From assembly GCF_004366355.1 (NCBI RefSeq), contig NZ_SODV01000001.1, forward strand, positions 2,728,001 to 2,792,000: a stretch of DNA of 64,000 bases. The letters are read 5' to 3'. The stretch's first letter is position 1. Each line of letters opens with the position of its first letter. Below, one piece after another: positions 46,278-55,030 of this stretch. Below the pieces are notes generated by a model, which saw nothing but the letters and a program-made list of their open reading frames with translations, was not told the origin of the DNA and ran no database searches. A program made the position numbers and the translations under genes. This DNA comes from Dinghuibacter silviterrae (GTDB lineage Bacteria; Bacteroidota; Bacteroidia; Chitinophagales; Chitinophagaceae).

Positions 46278-46448
46278 TTACGCCCCTCTCTTTATCTTCT
46301 TAATGGGTCTGCCTTTAAAAAAGGCCTTTTCTTTTGCTCTGCGAATAATGGATTCGGCTGCTTTTTTTATTTCTTGCTGATTCATTTCAGCGAAAGACTT
46401 ATCAGCCCCTCCAAAACGAAGATATATGGGAGAAAAATTGACTGCCAT
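46278..46448 (-). CDS. Small basic ORF, 56 aa, unknown
   Basis: An ATG at 46448 opens a frame of 56 codons with Lys/Arg-rich helical content (MNQQEIKKAAESIIRRAKEK then KGRPIKKIKRGA). The shape loosely resembles small Bacteroidota proteins with a KAKEKAxxxGxPI segment, some of which sit near toxin-antitoxin genes; this is only a resemblance. It lies 24 bases downstream of the GH127 stop on the same strand and could be co-transcribed. It may equally be another gene remnant, since everything between 45540 and 46270 is decayed. Confidence 0.35.
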   Translation of the reverse strand: MAVNFSPIYLRFGGADKSFAEMNQQEIKKAAESIIRRAKEKAFFKGRPIKKIKRGA

Positions 46449-46472
46449 AGACCCCAAGATAAGAGAATTCCG

Positions 46473-48455
46473 TCAGGGGTTGTCCATCTGCCGGATCCAC
46501 ACCGTCATATCCGACGCTCCCCTATTCCCCCAGGCAAAATAAGGAATCAACCGAAAGTTCGTCCCGGTGGACACACCAAGAACCACGGTTTGATACAACC
46601 CATTCCACGTCCTTTCGGGATACAACCGCCCGGTACCTTCCAGCTTAATCATGTATGTGCCTCCGACGGCAAAGGGCACCTCCTTCCACTCGACACCGAC
46701 GGCAACATCAAGAATATTGTGTACATCCGGCACATCTGTAGATTCGAGGCAATAGACAATGGGCCCCCGCTTAACAGCGACCTGCCCCAAGTCCGACTCC
46801 ACCTGCGGATTGGCTTGCAAAAGCGTAACAGGCATGGATAAGGACAGCACGACGGAGTCCCCGGGACGCCAGTGGCGGCGAACCTCAGCATAGGAGCCAG
46901 GCATGACCGGGACAGCAGCGCCGTCGACCGTGAGGGTGGCACCGACGTCAGCAGCATCCGCGAACGAGCACCACCCGGGTATGCGCAAGTAAAGCGACAT
47001 TGAATCCGCCGGCGCTTCGTCTATGGAAAGAACGATGCGACCGTTCCAAGGATAATCGGTAGTTTGTTCCATGCGGAGCCCCGGCAATGACAAGGTGCTA
47101 CCACCGTAGAGATTGACCCATACCCCCCGATCGTCCCGGGAATAGGCATACCCGGAGGCCTCGGCAATGGTCCGCGCCGCATTAGGCGGACAGCAATCGG
47201 ACAGGGTGATATAAGGTTGGCGTGTCCCGGCCCATCGTAGTGTGTCGGGCGCGGAGCGCAGCACGCGCAGCGGGTTGGTATAAAAAAAGCGGTTGCCGTC
47301 GAGGCTGACCCCGGACAAGATCCCGTTGTAGAGTTCAAGCTCCACGAGGTCCATATAGCGCGCGGCGCCGGTGACCTGGAACATCCGCCAGTTCCACAAG
47401 AGGGCGCCGACAGCGGCGCAGGTCTCGTTGTGGGCGGTACGATTGGGGAGCTGGTAGTCGGCACCGTAGGCTTGGTGGACGGTTTGGATCTGGGCGGGGT
47501 CGTAGGCGGTGCCCATGGGGGATATGCCGTCGTAGAGGGCGCCGCAGCCGCCGGTGACGTAGAGTTTGTGGGACGTGACGTCGGTCCAGATGGGGAGTAG
47601 CGGACGCCATAGGGCACTGTCGCCGTTTTCGGAGAACACATCGGCGGCGCCGGCATAGAGATAATTGGCGCGGACGGCGTGGCCGACGGCGGTGGTTTGG
47701 CGGGTGAAAGGTATTCGATCTTGGTTTTGATCGGTGCCTTTGCCCGCGGCGCCGTGCTCGCGGATGAGGCGGTCGGCGAGTTCCAGGTAGGCGCGCACAC
47801 CTGTTGTACGATAGAGTTCGACCAGGCCCATATAGTGGGAGGGGCAGATGTTGTTGAGGGCCATTGCCCCGGGGTGCGCACTGTCGTAGTGAATGAGGTA
47901 GCCGGCCGCGCGTTCGGCCACGACGAGCAGCGTTTTTTTGCCGGTGGCCCGGTAGTGGACACAGGCAGCGGTCATGAGATGGCCGAAGTTGTAGGCTTCG
48001 AAGTCGAGCCGGTGAGTGGCGGCGGAGTGAGCGCCATGCTCAATGAGTACCGGTGTATGCAGGTAGCCATCGGCGCGCTGGGCCTTTGCGATGATCGCGA
48101 TGGCGTGGTCCATGGTACTGTCCAGACGCGGATCGTGGGTCGACGCGTATACGGCGGCCATCGCTTCGATGAGTTTGTAAAAGTCACCGTCTTGAAAAGG
48201 TGGACCGATATGGATTCCCGCGGCGATGTCAAAGTTTTGGAGGGCGTGTCCCTGGCGGGGATCGGTGTATACGGACCAAAGATGGGGTATAGTGGAGTCC
48301 TTGCAGACTTTAAAGCGGTCGGCCCAGAAACCTTGCGTCCAGCGGACGGAGCCCAGGGGCAACTGTTGCAGGTGTGCCGGGGGAGGCGGCGCCTCGGCCG
48401 TTTGCGCCTGCACGCGCAACGCCGTCAAACATAGCAAGCAAATAATTCGTGTCAT
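46473..48455 (-). CDS. GH127 beta-L-arabinofuranosidase-like enzyme, secreted
   Basis: Signal peptide (IICLLCLTALRVQAQ), then a 640-residue (alpha/alpha)6 barrel with C-terminal beta domains. The GH127 zinc-thiolate centre is complete: Glu344 and Cys346 in HNETCAAVG, Cys421 and Cys422 in SDCCPPN. Substrate is likely beta-L-arabinofuranose or a related residue in pectin side chains. It is the single-domain relative of the N-terminal half of the fusion at 15069, but the sequences are clearly different. The DUF5703 gene lies 18 bases upstream on the same strand. Confidence 0.92.
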   Translation of the reverse strand: MTRIICLLCLTALRVQAQTAEAPPPPAHLQQLPLGSVRWTQGFWADRFKVCKDSTIPHLWSVYTDPRQGHALQNFDIAAGIHIGPPFQDGDFYKLIEAMAAVYASTHDPRLDSTMDHAIAIIAKAQRADGYLHTPVLIEHGAHSAATHRLDFEAYNFGHLMTAACVHYRATGKKTLLVVAERAAGYLIHYDSAHPGAMALNNICPSHYMGLVELYRTTGVRAYLELADRLIREHGAAGKGTDQNQDRIPFTRQTTAVGHAVRANYLYAGAADVFSENGDSALWRPLLPIWTDVTSHKLYVTGGCGALYDGISPMGTAYDPAQIQTVHQAYGADYQLPNRTAHNETCAAVGALLWNWRMFQVTGAARYMDLVELELYNGILSGVSLDGNRFFYTNPLRVLRSAPDTLRWAGTRQPYITLSDCCPPNAARTIAEASGYAYSRDDRGVWVNLYGGSTLSLPGLRMEQTTDYPWNGRIVLSIDEAPADSMSLYLRIPGWCSFADAADVGATLTVDGAAVPVMPGSYAEVRRHWRPGDSVVLSLSMPVTLLQANPQVESDLGQVAVKRGPIVYCLESTDVPDVHNILDVAVGVEWKEVPFAVGGTYMIKLEGTGRLYPERTWNGLYQTVVLGVSTGTNFRLIPYFAWGNRGASDMTVWIRQMDNP

Positions 48456-48473
48456 ACAGACACGTAATTTACA

Positions 48474-50819
48474 CTATTGCCCATACATATTAACAATATC
48501 CTTTCGCCGGTTTTCGGGGGTGACGCTGATGATGTCCGCGACGCCGTGGCGTACGCGCGCTTCGACCGTGGTGTTGTAGGGCGCATGGAGCCGGAAGTGG
48601 ACGTCCTCCCCCAAGGGCCAGGCGGGAAAAAGATAGATCGCCCGGCCATTGGATTGTAGCAACATCTCCTGCAGGCCGATCATACCGCTCCCGCCCCAGT
48701 TGTGGTCGGGGGCCCAGTCGTAGCCGGGGCCCCAGAAGGCGGGGAAGATCGGGCCGGCGCCGCCTGATGCGGGAACGGTCGGGTCGGCGTCGCGCGATGC
48801 GGCGAAGCGCCGGCCGTCACCCCGTGGCGCGGGCCGCCCCGCGTCACGAAGTTTCGCCACCGTCAGCCGAAAGGCCTCCCCCGCCAGCCCCAGCCGCGCA
48901 GCGAAGATGTTGTCCTGCTTCCAACCAACATACCCGCTGAATCGCACCGCGTCGGTGTCGTAACGGTAGGTATTCAGCGCCGTGTCGAATCCCGGCCGCC
49001 CAATCCCAAAAAGCCCCCAGGGAAATACAGGATACAATTGCGGCGTCTCGGTATTGTTGACCCGTTCCCATACCTTGGCAGGCGCGATGGTGGTATGCCC
49101 GTCAAAACTCCGGAATGAGAGCGGCGGAAGTTCCCGGAGCATGGCGGCCCAGGCGTCGCGGCGCGCGTAGGGGATGGCTTGTAGCCGTGCCAAAATCACG
49201 CGCAGCCCCGCGATCGTCGAGGAGGCGTCGTAGGCCATCTTGTAGGTTTCTCCGGCGGACCCTGGATAAAGGATCAGGTGTCCTTCTCCATCCAACGCTT
49301 TTCGACCCCTCTGTTGCGCGAGCAGCCGGTAGTGCTGGTCGAAAAAGGTGAGACAGGATTCGATCAGGGGGAGGTAGCGATGGATGTCTATCCCGGTATA
49401 GCGTTCTTCCTCCAGGATCATAAAACAGAATTCGAGGACGGTGTCCCATTCATATTCGAGCCAGGCGTTGTACTCCAGGCCGGGGTCAAACCCGGCAGGG
49501 CGTTTTGTTCCGTATTCGGCATAGTTGGGCAGGCCAAAATTTTCCAATTGTTCGGTAAAACACGCGCCTTCGTGTCCCCAGTAGGCCCGTGTCCTGTAGG
49601 AGGCATTTCCCAGGAGCCGTTGGTAAAAGGCGAATTGAGAAAGGAGCAAATCGGTGTCCCCGTTGGCCAGCATGGGATAATAGACCAGGCGCTGGTTCTG
49701 GGCGGTGAACGTGCCTCCGCCCCATTTGCGGAAGTCGGGGGTAAAGGGTAGGGTGCTGTCTACGTATACGGGGTCGTAAGTGAAGAGTCCCCCGTTAAAC
49801 TTGGTGGGATAGCTGCCAAAGGCATTGCAACCCAGCATATAACGGAAGAGCTGGTAGTTGCGGCCCGCCTGCCAGTCGGCGGAGTCGGCGGCGTGTTCGC
49901 CGGGGCGTATGAAGATAAAGCTACGGTCCCAGAAGGCGTGCCACCAGTCGAGGGTGGCCTGGCGACCGGCGGCAGGCGCCGCGGCAAGGCTGTCCTGCCA
50001 AGCCCCGATGGTGGGTGCCTGCGCGGTATAACACGCGAGCGTAATCTCGGTCGCGCGCAAAGGCCGCCGCGCGGCAAGCGTCCACCGCTTAAAATCCGTC
50101 GACGCATACGTCCCCGTATCCGTCCCGGAAGGATAAAGCCCCACACCGCGCAAGACCCCTCCAAACGTGAGGTCTTTCAGGGGATTATAGAGTGAGTCCG
50201 CGGAGAGCCCCTGCTGCCGCACCGTCTGATCAAACACCGAAGGCGTATCGCGGTTGCGGTGCCAGAACAGAACACCGCCCGCGGCAAAGGCGATCGAATC
50301 GCGGAAGGTGACCACGGGGAAGGGGGGCGCCCACCGGTAGCTGTCCTGGTTGTTCTCGGAGCCGCGGACCGGCCGGTCGCGGTAACGCCAGCTTTCCCAG
50401 GATGCCTGGACCTGAACAGGCCGGAGCGCATGAACGGCGATATGCACCACCGGGCGAAAAACATCGACCCAGACCAGCACGGAAACGGAACGTCCTTCCA
50501 CGCGTACACACCCCTCCCGGAGGTCCAGTGTCTGCCGGAAGGTACCGGTGTCGAAAGGTGTCAAATGGACACGAATCCGGCCGAGCTTCAGGAGGCTGTT
50601 GTTTTCGTCAAAGGTGCCGCTCCGGGCCACATAACACAGCAAGTCGCCCTTTTCCACCCATACATTGAGGCCGATGTCCCCGCCCCCACAGGGCATGGAG
50701 GCATCGGACCGGCCGCCGGGCCTTGTCCAAACGATGTTGTCATAAGACAATTCAGTCCTTTGTGCCTTGAGCCCCAGCGCCGTCAGGAGTACCGCCCCGC
50801 ATATTAATAGCCGCAACAT
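48474..50819 (-). CDS. DUF5703-type GH95-like six-hairpin protein, secreted
   Basis: Signal peptide, then an N-terminal beta domain with the DUF5703 look (LSYDNIVWTRPGGRSDASMP and GGGDIGLNVWVEKGDLLCYV), then a helical toroid (ATLDWWHAFWDRSFIFI, YWGHEGACFTEQLENFGLP, LEYEWDTVLEFCFMILEEE, YPGSAGETYKMAYDASS). This arrangement resembles GH95 alpha-fucosidases and alpha-galactosidases, but no activity is known for the DUF5703 group. An Ala/Arg/Pro-rich insert of about 30 residues lies near residues 660-690. It is divergent from the AraC regulator, separated by 61 bases, so it may be its direct target. Confidence 0.82.
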   Translation of the reverse strand: MLRLLICGAVLLTALGLKAQRTELSYDNIVWTRPGGRSDASMPCGGGDIGLNVWVEKGDLLCYVARSGTFDENNSLLKLGRIRVHLTPFDTGTFRQTLDLREGCVRVEGRSVSVLVWVDVFRPVVHIAVHALRPVQVQASWESWRYRDRPVRGSENNQDSYRWAPPFPVVTFRDSIAFAAGGVLFWHRNRDTPSVFDQTVRQQGLSADSLYNPLKDLTFGGVLRGVGLYPSGTDTGTYASTDFKRWTLAARRPLRATEITLACYTAQAPTIGAWQDSLAAAPAAGRQATLDWWHAFWDRSFIFIRPGEHAADSADWQAGRNYQLFRYMLGCNAFGSYPTKFNGGLFTYDPVYVDSTLPFTPDFRKWGGGTFTAQNQRLVYYPMLANGDTDLLLSQFAFYQRLLGNASYRTRAYWGHEGACFTEQLENFGLPNYAEYGTKRPAGFDPGLEYNAWLEYEWDTVLEFCFMILEEERYTGIDIHRYLPLIESCLTFFDQHYRLLAQQRGRKALDGEGHLILYPGSAGETYKMAYDASSTIAGLRVILARLQAIPYARRDAWAAMLRELPPLSFRSFDGHTTIAPAKVWERVNNTETPQLYPVFPWGLFGIGRPGFDTALNTYRYDTDAVRFSGYVGWKQDNIFAARLGLAGEAFRLTVAKLRDAGRPAPRGDGRRFAASRDADPTVPASGGAGPIFPAFWGPGYDWAPDHNWGGSGMIGLQEMLLQSNGRAIYLFPAWPLGEDVHFRLHAPYNTTVEARVRHGVADIISVTPENRRKDIVNMYGQ

Positions 50820-50843
50820 GGCGGTAAGTTAAGCCCGCCTGCT

Positions 50844-50851
50844 TATATTTG
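50844..50851 (+). promoter_or_regulatory. Bacteroidota -7 promoter element for the AraC gene
   Basis: TATATTTG matches the TAnnTTTG consensus exactly and lies 29 bases before the AraC-family start at 50881, in the 61-base gap to the divergent DUF5703 gene. A matching -33 TTG element is not clear. Assignment rests on the motif and position only. Confidence 0.5.
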
Positions 50852-50880
50852 AAGGGCGCAAGCGTCCAAAATTTCCGGTC

Positions 50881-51789
50881 ATGGATGTAGAAGTAAAGGT
50901 GGGGTCGAGGAAAAACGTCTGGCATGGTTTGGGCCGCCAGCGGATCGAAATACCCAAGTCCGTTCTGAAATCGAGGGTACTCCAGGATGAATGGCTGAAA
51001 CAGCTGTACATCTGCGGTCTTGGGTACTATCCCAAGGCAAAGGGACACTACACCTTCCGGAAAAATGGCCTTCCCGAAAACTTCCTTTTCTATTGCGTCG
51101 ACGGTTCCGGCTGGTATTCTATCGGGGACAAGCGGTTCGAGGTCAAACCCAACGAATATTTTATACTGCCCGCGGGTGTGGAGCATGCGTATGGGAGCGA
51201 GGACAACAATCCGTGGAGCATCTACTGGGTCCATTATGGGGGCACGAGCCTGGCGAACATCAACAAGATGCACACGGTCCAGGAACATTTTTCCCCTGCT
51301 TATGTGAAGGGGGGCGAGGAGATCTTTTCACTTTTTGCGAAGATGTACCGCACGCTGGAGCTGGGGTATTCGAACGACAACCTGGTGTTTGCGAATATGT
51401 GTCTGCCGTACTTTCTCTCGCTGTTTTTATACAGCCAGCGGCACTTTTCGGGAGAATCCAGCGGGAAGATGGACGTGATCGACAACGCGATCATGTACAT
51501 GCGGGAGCACCTTCACGAGAACCTCACGCTCCATGACCTGAGCAGCCGGTACAACTATTCGGCCTCTCGTTTTTCCAGCCTTTTCAAACAAAAGACGGGG
51601 TATGCGCCCATCGACTACTTCATCCAGATGAAGATGCAAAAGGCGAGCCAGCACCTGGACTTCACGGACAAACTGGTCAAGGACATCGCCATTTCCATGG
51701 GGTTTGACGACCCGTATTATTTTTCCAAAAGATTTACAAAGGTGATCGGGATGCCGCCGACGAAGTATCGCACGATCAAAAAGGATTGA
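50881..51789 (+). CDS. AraC-family transcriptional regulator
   Basis: 302 residues. The N-terminal cupin sensor (about 40-150) contains FLFYCVDGSGWYSIGDKRFE and NEYFILPAGVEHAYG. The C-terminal double helix-turn-helix (about 200-300) contains LHDLSSRYNYSASRFSSLFK and IAISMGFDDPYYFSKRFTKV. Such proteins usually bind a sugar and activate nearby genes. It is the only dedicated regulator seen in either glycan cluster; no hybrid two-component sensor or anti-sigma partner of SusC is present in the window. It probably controls the divergent DUF5703-GH127 genes and perhaps the whole PUL. Confidence 0.92.
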   Translation: MDVEVKVGSRKNVWHGLGRQRIEIPKSVLKSRVLQDEWLKQLYICGLGYYPKAKGHYTFRKNGLPENFLFYCVDGSGWYSIGDKRFEVKPNEYFILPAGVEHAYGSEDNNPWSIYWVHYGGTSLANINKMHTVQEHFSPAYVKGGEEIFSLFAKMYRTLELGYSNDNLVFANMCLPYFLSLFLYSQRHFSGESSGKMDVIDNAIMYMREHLHENLTLHDLSSRYNYSASRFSSLFKQKTGYAPIDYFIQMKMQKASQHLDFTDKLVKDIAISMGFDDPYYFSKRFTKVIGMPPTKYRTIKKD

Positions 51790-51790
51790 G

Positions 51791-51960
51791 CTATTTGCAA
51801 TAGGTCTCCAGGTATTTTTTTGCGTACGGCGATCCAAGGGTATAGGCCTTTTGAATATCGGGACAGCCTTCCTTTTTTTGATCACGCCCCGGTCGTTGAG
51901 CGCGCCCCTGAAGTAGGGGTTTAGTTTAATGGCCTTGTTTTCGCCGGCGATGGCCTTTTG
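51791..51960 (-). pseudogene. Frameshifted C-terminal fragment of a TPR protein
   Basis: On the - strand, in a frame different from the GH88 gene, codons read AIKLNPYFRGALNDRGVIK, a typical TPR helix pair. After a run of seven A (51871-51877) the frame changes, and the sequence continues GCPDIQKAYTLGSPYAKKYL then ETYCK and a stop at 51791. Adding one A restores a continuous reading (GVIKKKEGCPDI). The ending with LGxxxAxxYLxxYC is common in Bacteroidota TPR proteins. It overlaps the 3' end of the GH88 gene and no N-terminal part is present. Confidence 0.55.
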
Positions 51961-53327
51961 CTGCCCCCGGCGGAAAGCGTTTTGCCATAAAAAGGCCGGA
52001 CGCCCGCCATTTCCCGCTTCACGGTGAGGGCGATGGTGTCGATTTTTACGTCTTGTATACTGGAGTAGGGTTTGATCCCATCAAAGGCATCCGCATAGGT
52101 GTCCTTTACAAAACCATCCATGAATTTGTTGCAGATCAGGATCATTTCTTCCTTGGATTGGGGACGGTGGACCTGGGCGAGCGCGCGGTAGCGCAGCATT
52201 GCCTCGACGTAGTAGTAGTCCGCGTACGTCAACGGCACGTCGATTTCGCTATGCGCCGGCATATTCCCCACACTGTGCATCAATAAAAAACCGCCGTTGG
52301 TACCAAAAGCCGCCCGGTAGACCGGTGAGGAGAGCGTGCGCAGCATGGTTTCGGCGGCCAAACGATAGCGGCGGGAGAGCGACGCGGGCACATACCCGGA
52401 CAATTCGATAAAAGCGGACGCCATCACCGCCGCCGCAGAGGCGTCGCGGTAGGTATGCGCGGGGTCGTCATAGTCCCAATAGGGTACGCCATCCGCGGGG
52501 AGACGGCGCAACAGGTACCCGGCGATGTGGTTGGCCTGGTCCAGGTAGCGCGGGTCCCGGGTGCCCCGGTACATCATGGTATATCCGTACAAACCCCAGG
52601 CCTGGCCGCGGGCCCAGGCGGAGGAGTCTGCAAAGCCCTGGGCGGTCTCGCGGCCGATGACGGCGCCGGTGACGGTATCGTAGTCGACGACGTGAAAGGA
52701 GCTGTAGTCGGGCCGGTAGTGGTTGCGCATCGTCGTGTTGGCGTGGGTCATCGCGATGTGGCGGAAGCTGGTGTCGCCGCTGTGCCGGGACGCCCACAGC
52801 AACAATTCGAGGTTCATCATGTTGTCGATGATGACGGGGTATTCCCATTTATCGTGGTCCCAGGAACGGATACAGCCGACCTTGGGGCGGAAACGGGTCG
52901 CCAGGGAGCGGGCACTGTTCATCAGGACGGTATCAAAGGCTTTACCCCCAAGAACGCGCAGCGCGGTTCCATAGCTGCAATACATCATAAACCCAAGGTC
53001 GTGCGTGCCTTTATTGTACTGCTGGGTATACAACAGATCCAGCAGGCGAAGCGCGTCCCCGCGGAGCGCGGTGTCGGGACAGGCACTATACAATTGGAGC
53101 ATGGTACCCGCGACAAAGCCACTGGTCCACCAGCCGGGTCCGCTGGTAACCCAGTGGCCGCCCGCGTAGCTGCGCGGCAGCACACCGGCGGGGGTGTGGT
53201 CCGCAAGGAATTTATACTGGGTGCAGGCGAGCTGGAGGTTGGTGTCGATCGTCCGCAAAAGAACCGGGTCGGGTTTCCACTGGGCGGAGGCGGAAAGGGA
53301 CAGCAAAAGCAGGAGGAGGGTGCGCAT
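51921..53327 (-). CDS. GH88 unsaturated glucuronyl hydrolase-like enzyme with aberrant C-terminal tail
   Basis: Removes 4,5-unsaturated uronic acid from the non-reducing end of lyase products. A signal peptide is followed by the (alpha/alpha)6 barrel with Asp110 in THDLGFMMYCSYG, Asp168 in PVIIDNMMNLELL and DSSAWARGQAWGLYGY, matching the two catalytic Asp regions. Family homology appears to end around residue 385 (YYYVEAMLRYRALAQ). The last about 80 residues (KEEMILICNKFMDGFVKDTY onward) do not look like GH88; they resemble a small secreted protein ending YGKTLS, followed by codons that read as a TPR fragment in another frame. It starts 3 bases after the DUF2264 stop. Confidence 0.88.
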   Translation of the reverse strand: MRTLLLLLLSLSASAQWKPDPVLLRTIDTNLQLACTQYKFLADHTPAGVLPRSYAGGHWVTSGPGWWTSGFVAGTMLQLYSACPDTALRGDALRLLDLLYTQQYNKGTHDLGFMMYCSYGTALRVLGGKAFDTVLMNSARSLATRFRPKVGCIRSWDHDKWEYPVIIDNMMNLELLLWASRHSGDTSFRHIAMTHANTTMRNHYRPDYSSFHVVDYDTVTGAVIGRETAQGFADSSAWARGQAWGLYGYTMMYRGTRDPRYLDQANHIAGYLLRRLPADGVPYWDYDDPAHTYRDASAAAVMASAFIELSGYVPASLSRRYRLAAETMLRTLSSPVYRAAFGTNGGFLLMHSVGNMPAHSEIDVPLTYADYYYVEAMLRYRALAQVHRPQSKEEMILICNKFMDGFVKDTYADAFDGIKPYSSIQDVKIDTIALTVKREMAGVRPFYGKTLSAGGSKRPSPAKTRPLN

Positions 53328-53330
53328 AAG

Positions 53331-54530
53331 TTAATCAATAGCGTGATCAGGAGTAATATCTTGCCCGCTCCATATTTTTTGGGCGGTCCAGGGCATAGGT
53401 GCCCCGGCCCAAAAGGGATCGGTCTCGGGCAGCCCCAGGGGGAGGAAAATATTGGCGCAGAGATAGCCGCTGCCGGTGGTAATATACCAGTCGGCGAGGT
53501 CGGGTTGGCTACCGGCCAGGCCCATCTGGAGCCAGCCGTCGGCGCTGAATGTGCCGGGGGCGTCGAGGGTTTTGTGGAGGACGGCGGTGAGGGCGCAACG
53601 GACCTGGGCCGGGACAAGGGCGGAGGGGAGCGCCTGCCGCCAGGCCATGTCGGCTAAGTGGTGAAAGGCACCGCCGCGGTAAACGATGGACCGGCCGGTG
53701 GCGGGATAGCTGCCGTCGGTATTGATGAGCCGTTCCTGGATTTCGGCATAGCGTTCGTTCCTTTGCCGGACGGTGGCGAGCATCCCATGATAGCGGTCGC
53801 CGGCGATGGTCAGGATTTCAAAAAGATAGGGGTGGATGACGTAGCTGTTGTAATAATCCCAGTGGTATTCGGGCCCGTCGGAGTAAACGCCGTCGCCGAT
53901 GTACCATTGCTCCATCTGGCGGAGGGCGTAGTCGATGCGGACCTTGTCCCAGGGGAGGCCGTAGTGGCAAAAAAAGGCCTCGATCATTCCCTGGAAAAGC
54001 AGCCAGTTGTTAAAGGCGGGCACAATAGAACGGGTCCGTATAAACGCGTCGGCGACCTGGCGGCGGGTGGTGGTGTCGAGGTGTTCCCAAAGCCAGGGGC
54101 AGCGCAGAAAAGCAAGGGCGAGGTAGGAGGCGTCTACGAGGGGCTGGCCGCCGGCGTCCCAGGCCATGTAGTCTTTGGCGGCGGGGTTGACGGCGTTGCC
54201 GATGGCCTTGAGGGCCCACGCACGGTATTGGGTGCGAAGGGCCACTTCTTTGGCGGACCCGCCTTCGCCGCCCAGCCAGGGAGCGATCCCGCTCATCAGG
54301 CGTCCAAAGGCTTCGAGGTAGGCGTCCTGGCTGCGCAGCGCAGCGTTATCGATCTTGGGGGAAAGTTTGACCGGCATGGCCTGGCGGAGGTTGTCCTTGG
54401 CCAGGTTGGAAAGGACGGGCCGGGCGAGTTTGTCCATCGTTTCGAGCCAGTAGGCACGGTCGGCGGTTTGGGAAAAAACCGCGACCGGTGCGCACAAGAA
54501 GAGTAGCAACGCGAATCGTCTAAAAGTCAT
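53331..54530 (-). CDS. DUF2264 family protein, secreted
   Basis: The start at 54530 gives the signal peptide FALLLFLCAPVAVFSQ; an upstream ATG at 54572 would add 14 residues without leader character. The 399-residue protein has family segments YMAWDAGGQPLVDASYLALA, FNNWLLFQGMIEAFF, DGVYSDGPEYHWDYYNSYVI and DGSYPATGRSIVYRGGAFHH. DUF2264 is a helical toroid of unknown activity, frequent in PULs for pectin and other uronic-acid glycans. It is the first gene of a two-gene unit with GH88. Confidence 0.88.
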   Translation of the reverse strand: MTFRRFALLLFLCAPVAVFSQTADRAYWLETMDKLARPVLSNLAKDNLRQAMPVKLSPKIDNAALRSQDAYLEAFGRLMSGIAPWLGGEGGSAKEVALRTQYRAWALKAIGNAVNPAAKDYMAWDAGGQPLVDASYLALAFLRCPWLWEHLDTTTRRQVADAFIRTRSIVPAFNNWLLFQGMIEAFFCHYGLPWDKVRIDYALRQMEQWYIGDGVYSDGPEYHWDYYNSYVIHPYLFEILTIAGDRYHGMLATVRQRNERYAEIQERLINTDGSYPATGRSIVYRGGAFHHLADMAWRQALPSALVPAQVRCALTAVLHKTLDAPGTFSADGWLQMGLAGSQPDLADWYITTGSGYLCANIFLPLGLPETDPFWAGAPMPWTAQKIWSGQDITPDHAID

Positions 54531-54597
54531 AGGCTCAAAGGTATCCAATAGACCGATCGCGGCACTCCGCATTTACGACAACGTTGTAGTGCCCACC

Positions 54598-54993
54598 TTA
54601 TTTTTCCTTGTCCAATAACTCCTTCTTCTCAATCCTATAGGAAACAATAAGCCCCAGCCCTCCGCCGATGGCGATCAGCGCAAAATAGATAGGCACGTTC
54701 TCGCCGTTGGGATGATGGCCCCAGGTCTCCTGGACATGGCCGACGTTGTAAAGGACAAAGTTGTCAAGGAAGTAGGCGATGAAGAGTCCCAGACCGGCGC
54801 CGGTCAGCAGAAGACCCCATTTGAGGTTGCGGAAGGGCGCCGGGCGCGGACGCAAAGGTCTTTGCCGGGGATCCAGGCCCTTGTCGATCATGGCCATATT
54901 CTCTTTATTGGCCATATAGCGCAACCCGTAAATCGTTGCAAAAACAGTTAAGGTGCTGATAATCAACCAAAAAACAACCATTTCCGGTCCCAT
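54598..54993 (-). CDS. Small membrane protein, DUF6249-like
   Basis: 131 residues with three hydrophobic segments: about 5-25, 58-80 and 100-118. A basic Pro/Arg-rich loop (DPRQRPLRPRPAPFRN) follows the first. The layout resembles the small DUF6249-type membrane proteins that often sit beside ECF sigma factors in Bacteroidota. It is divergent from the sigma factor gene with 105 bases between. Function is unknown; the family name is a tentative eye match. Confidence 0.6.
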   Translation of the reverse strand: MGPEMVVFWLIISTLTVFATIYGLRYMANKENMAMIDKGLDPRQRPLRPRPAPFRNLKWGLLLTGAGLGLFIAYFLDNFVLYNVGHVQETWGHHPNGENVPIYFALIAIGGGLGLIVSYRIEKKELLDKEK

Positions 54994-55030
54994 AATATAC
55001 GTTTTGTACTGAGACGCGGAAGGAAAGAAG

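Noticed and set aside
45154-46460. Insertion sequence or transposon
   Set aside because: No transposase, terminal inverted repeats or target duplication could be seen; only remnants of TA and GH106 genes.
46137-46841. + strand ORF of 234 codons
   Set aside because: It crosses the scrap zone and the complement of GH127 in a frame with no family signal; the GH106 fragment in the same area is in a different frame.
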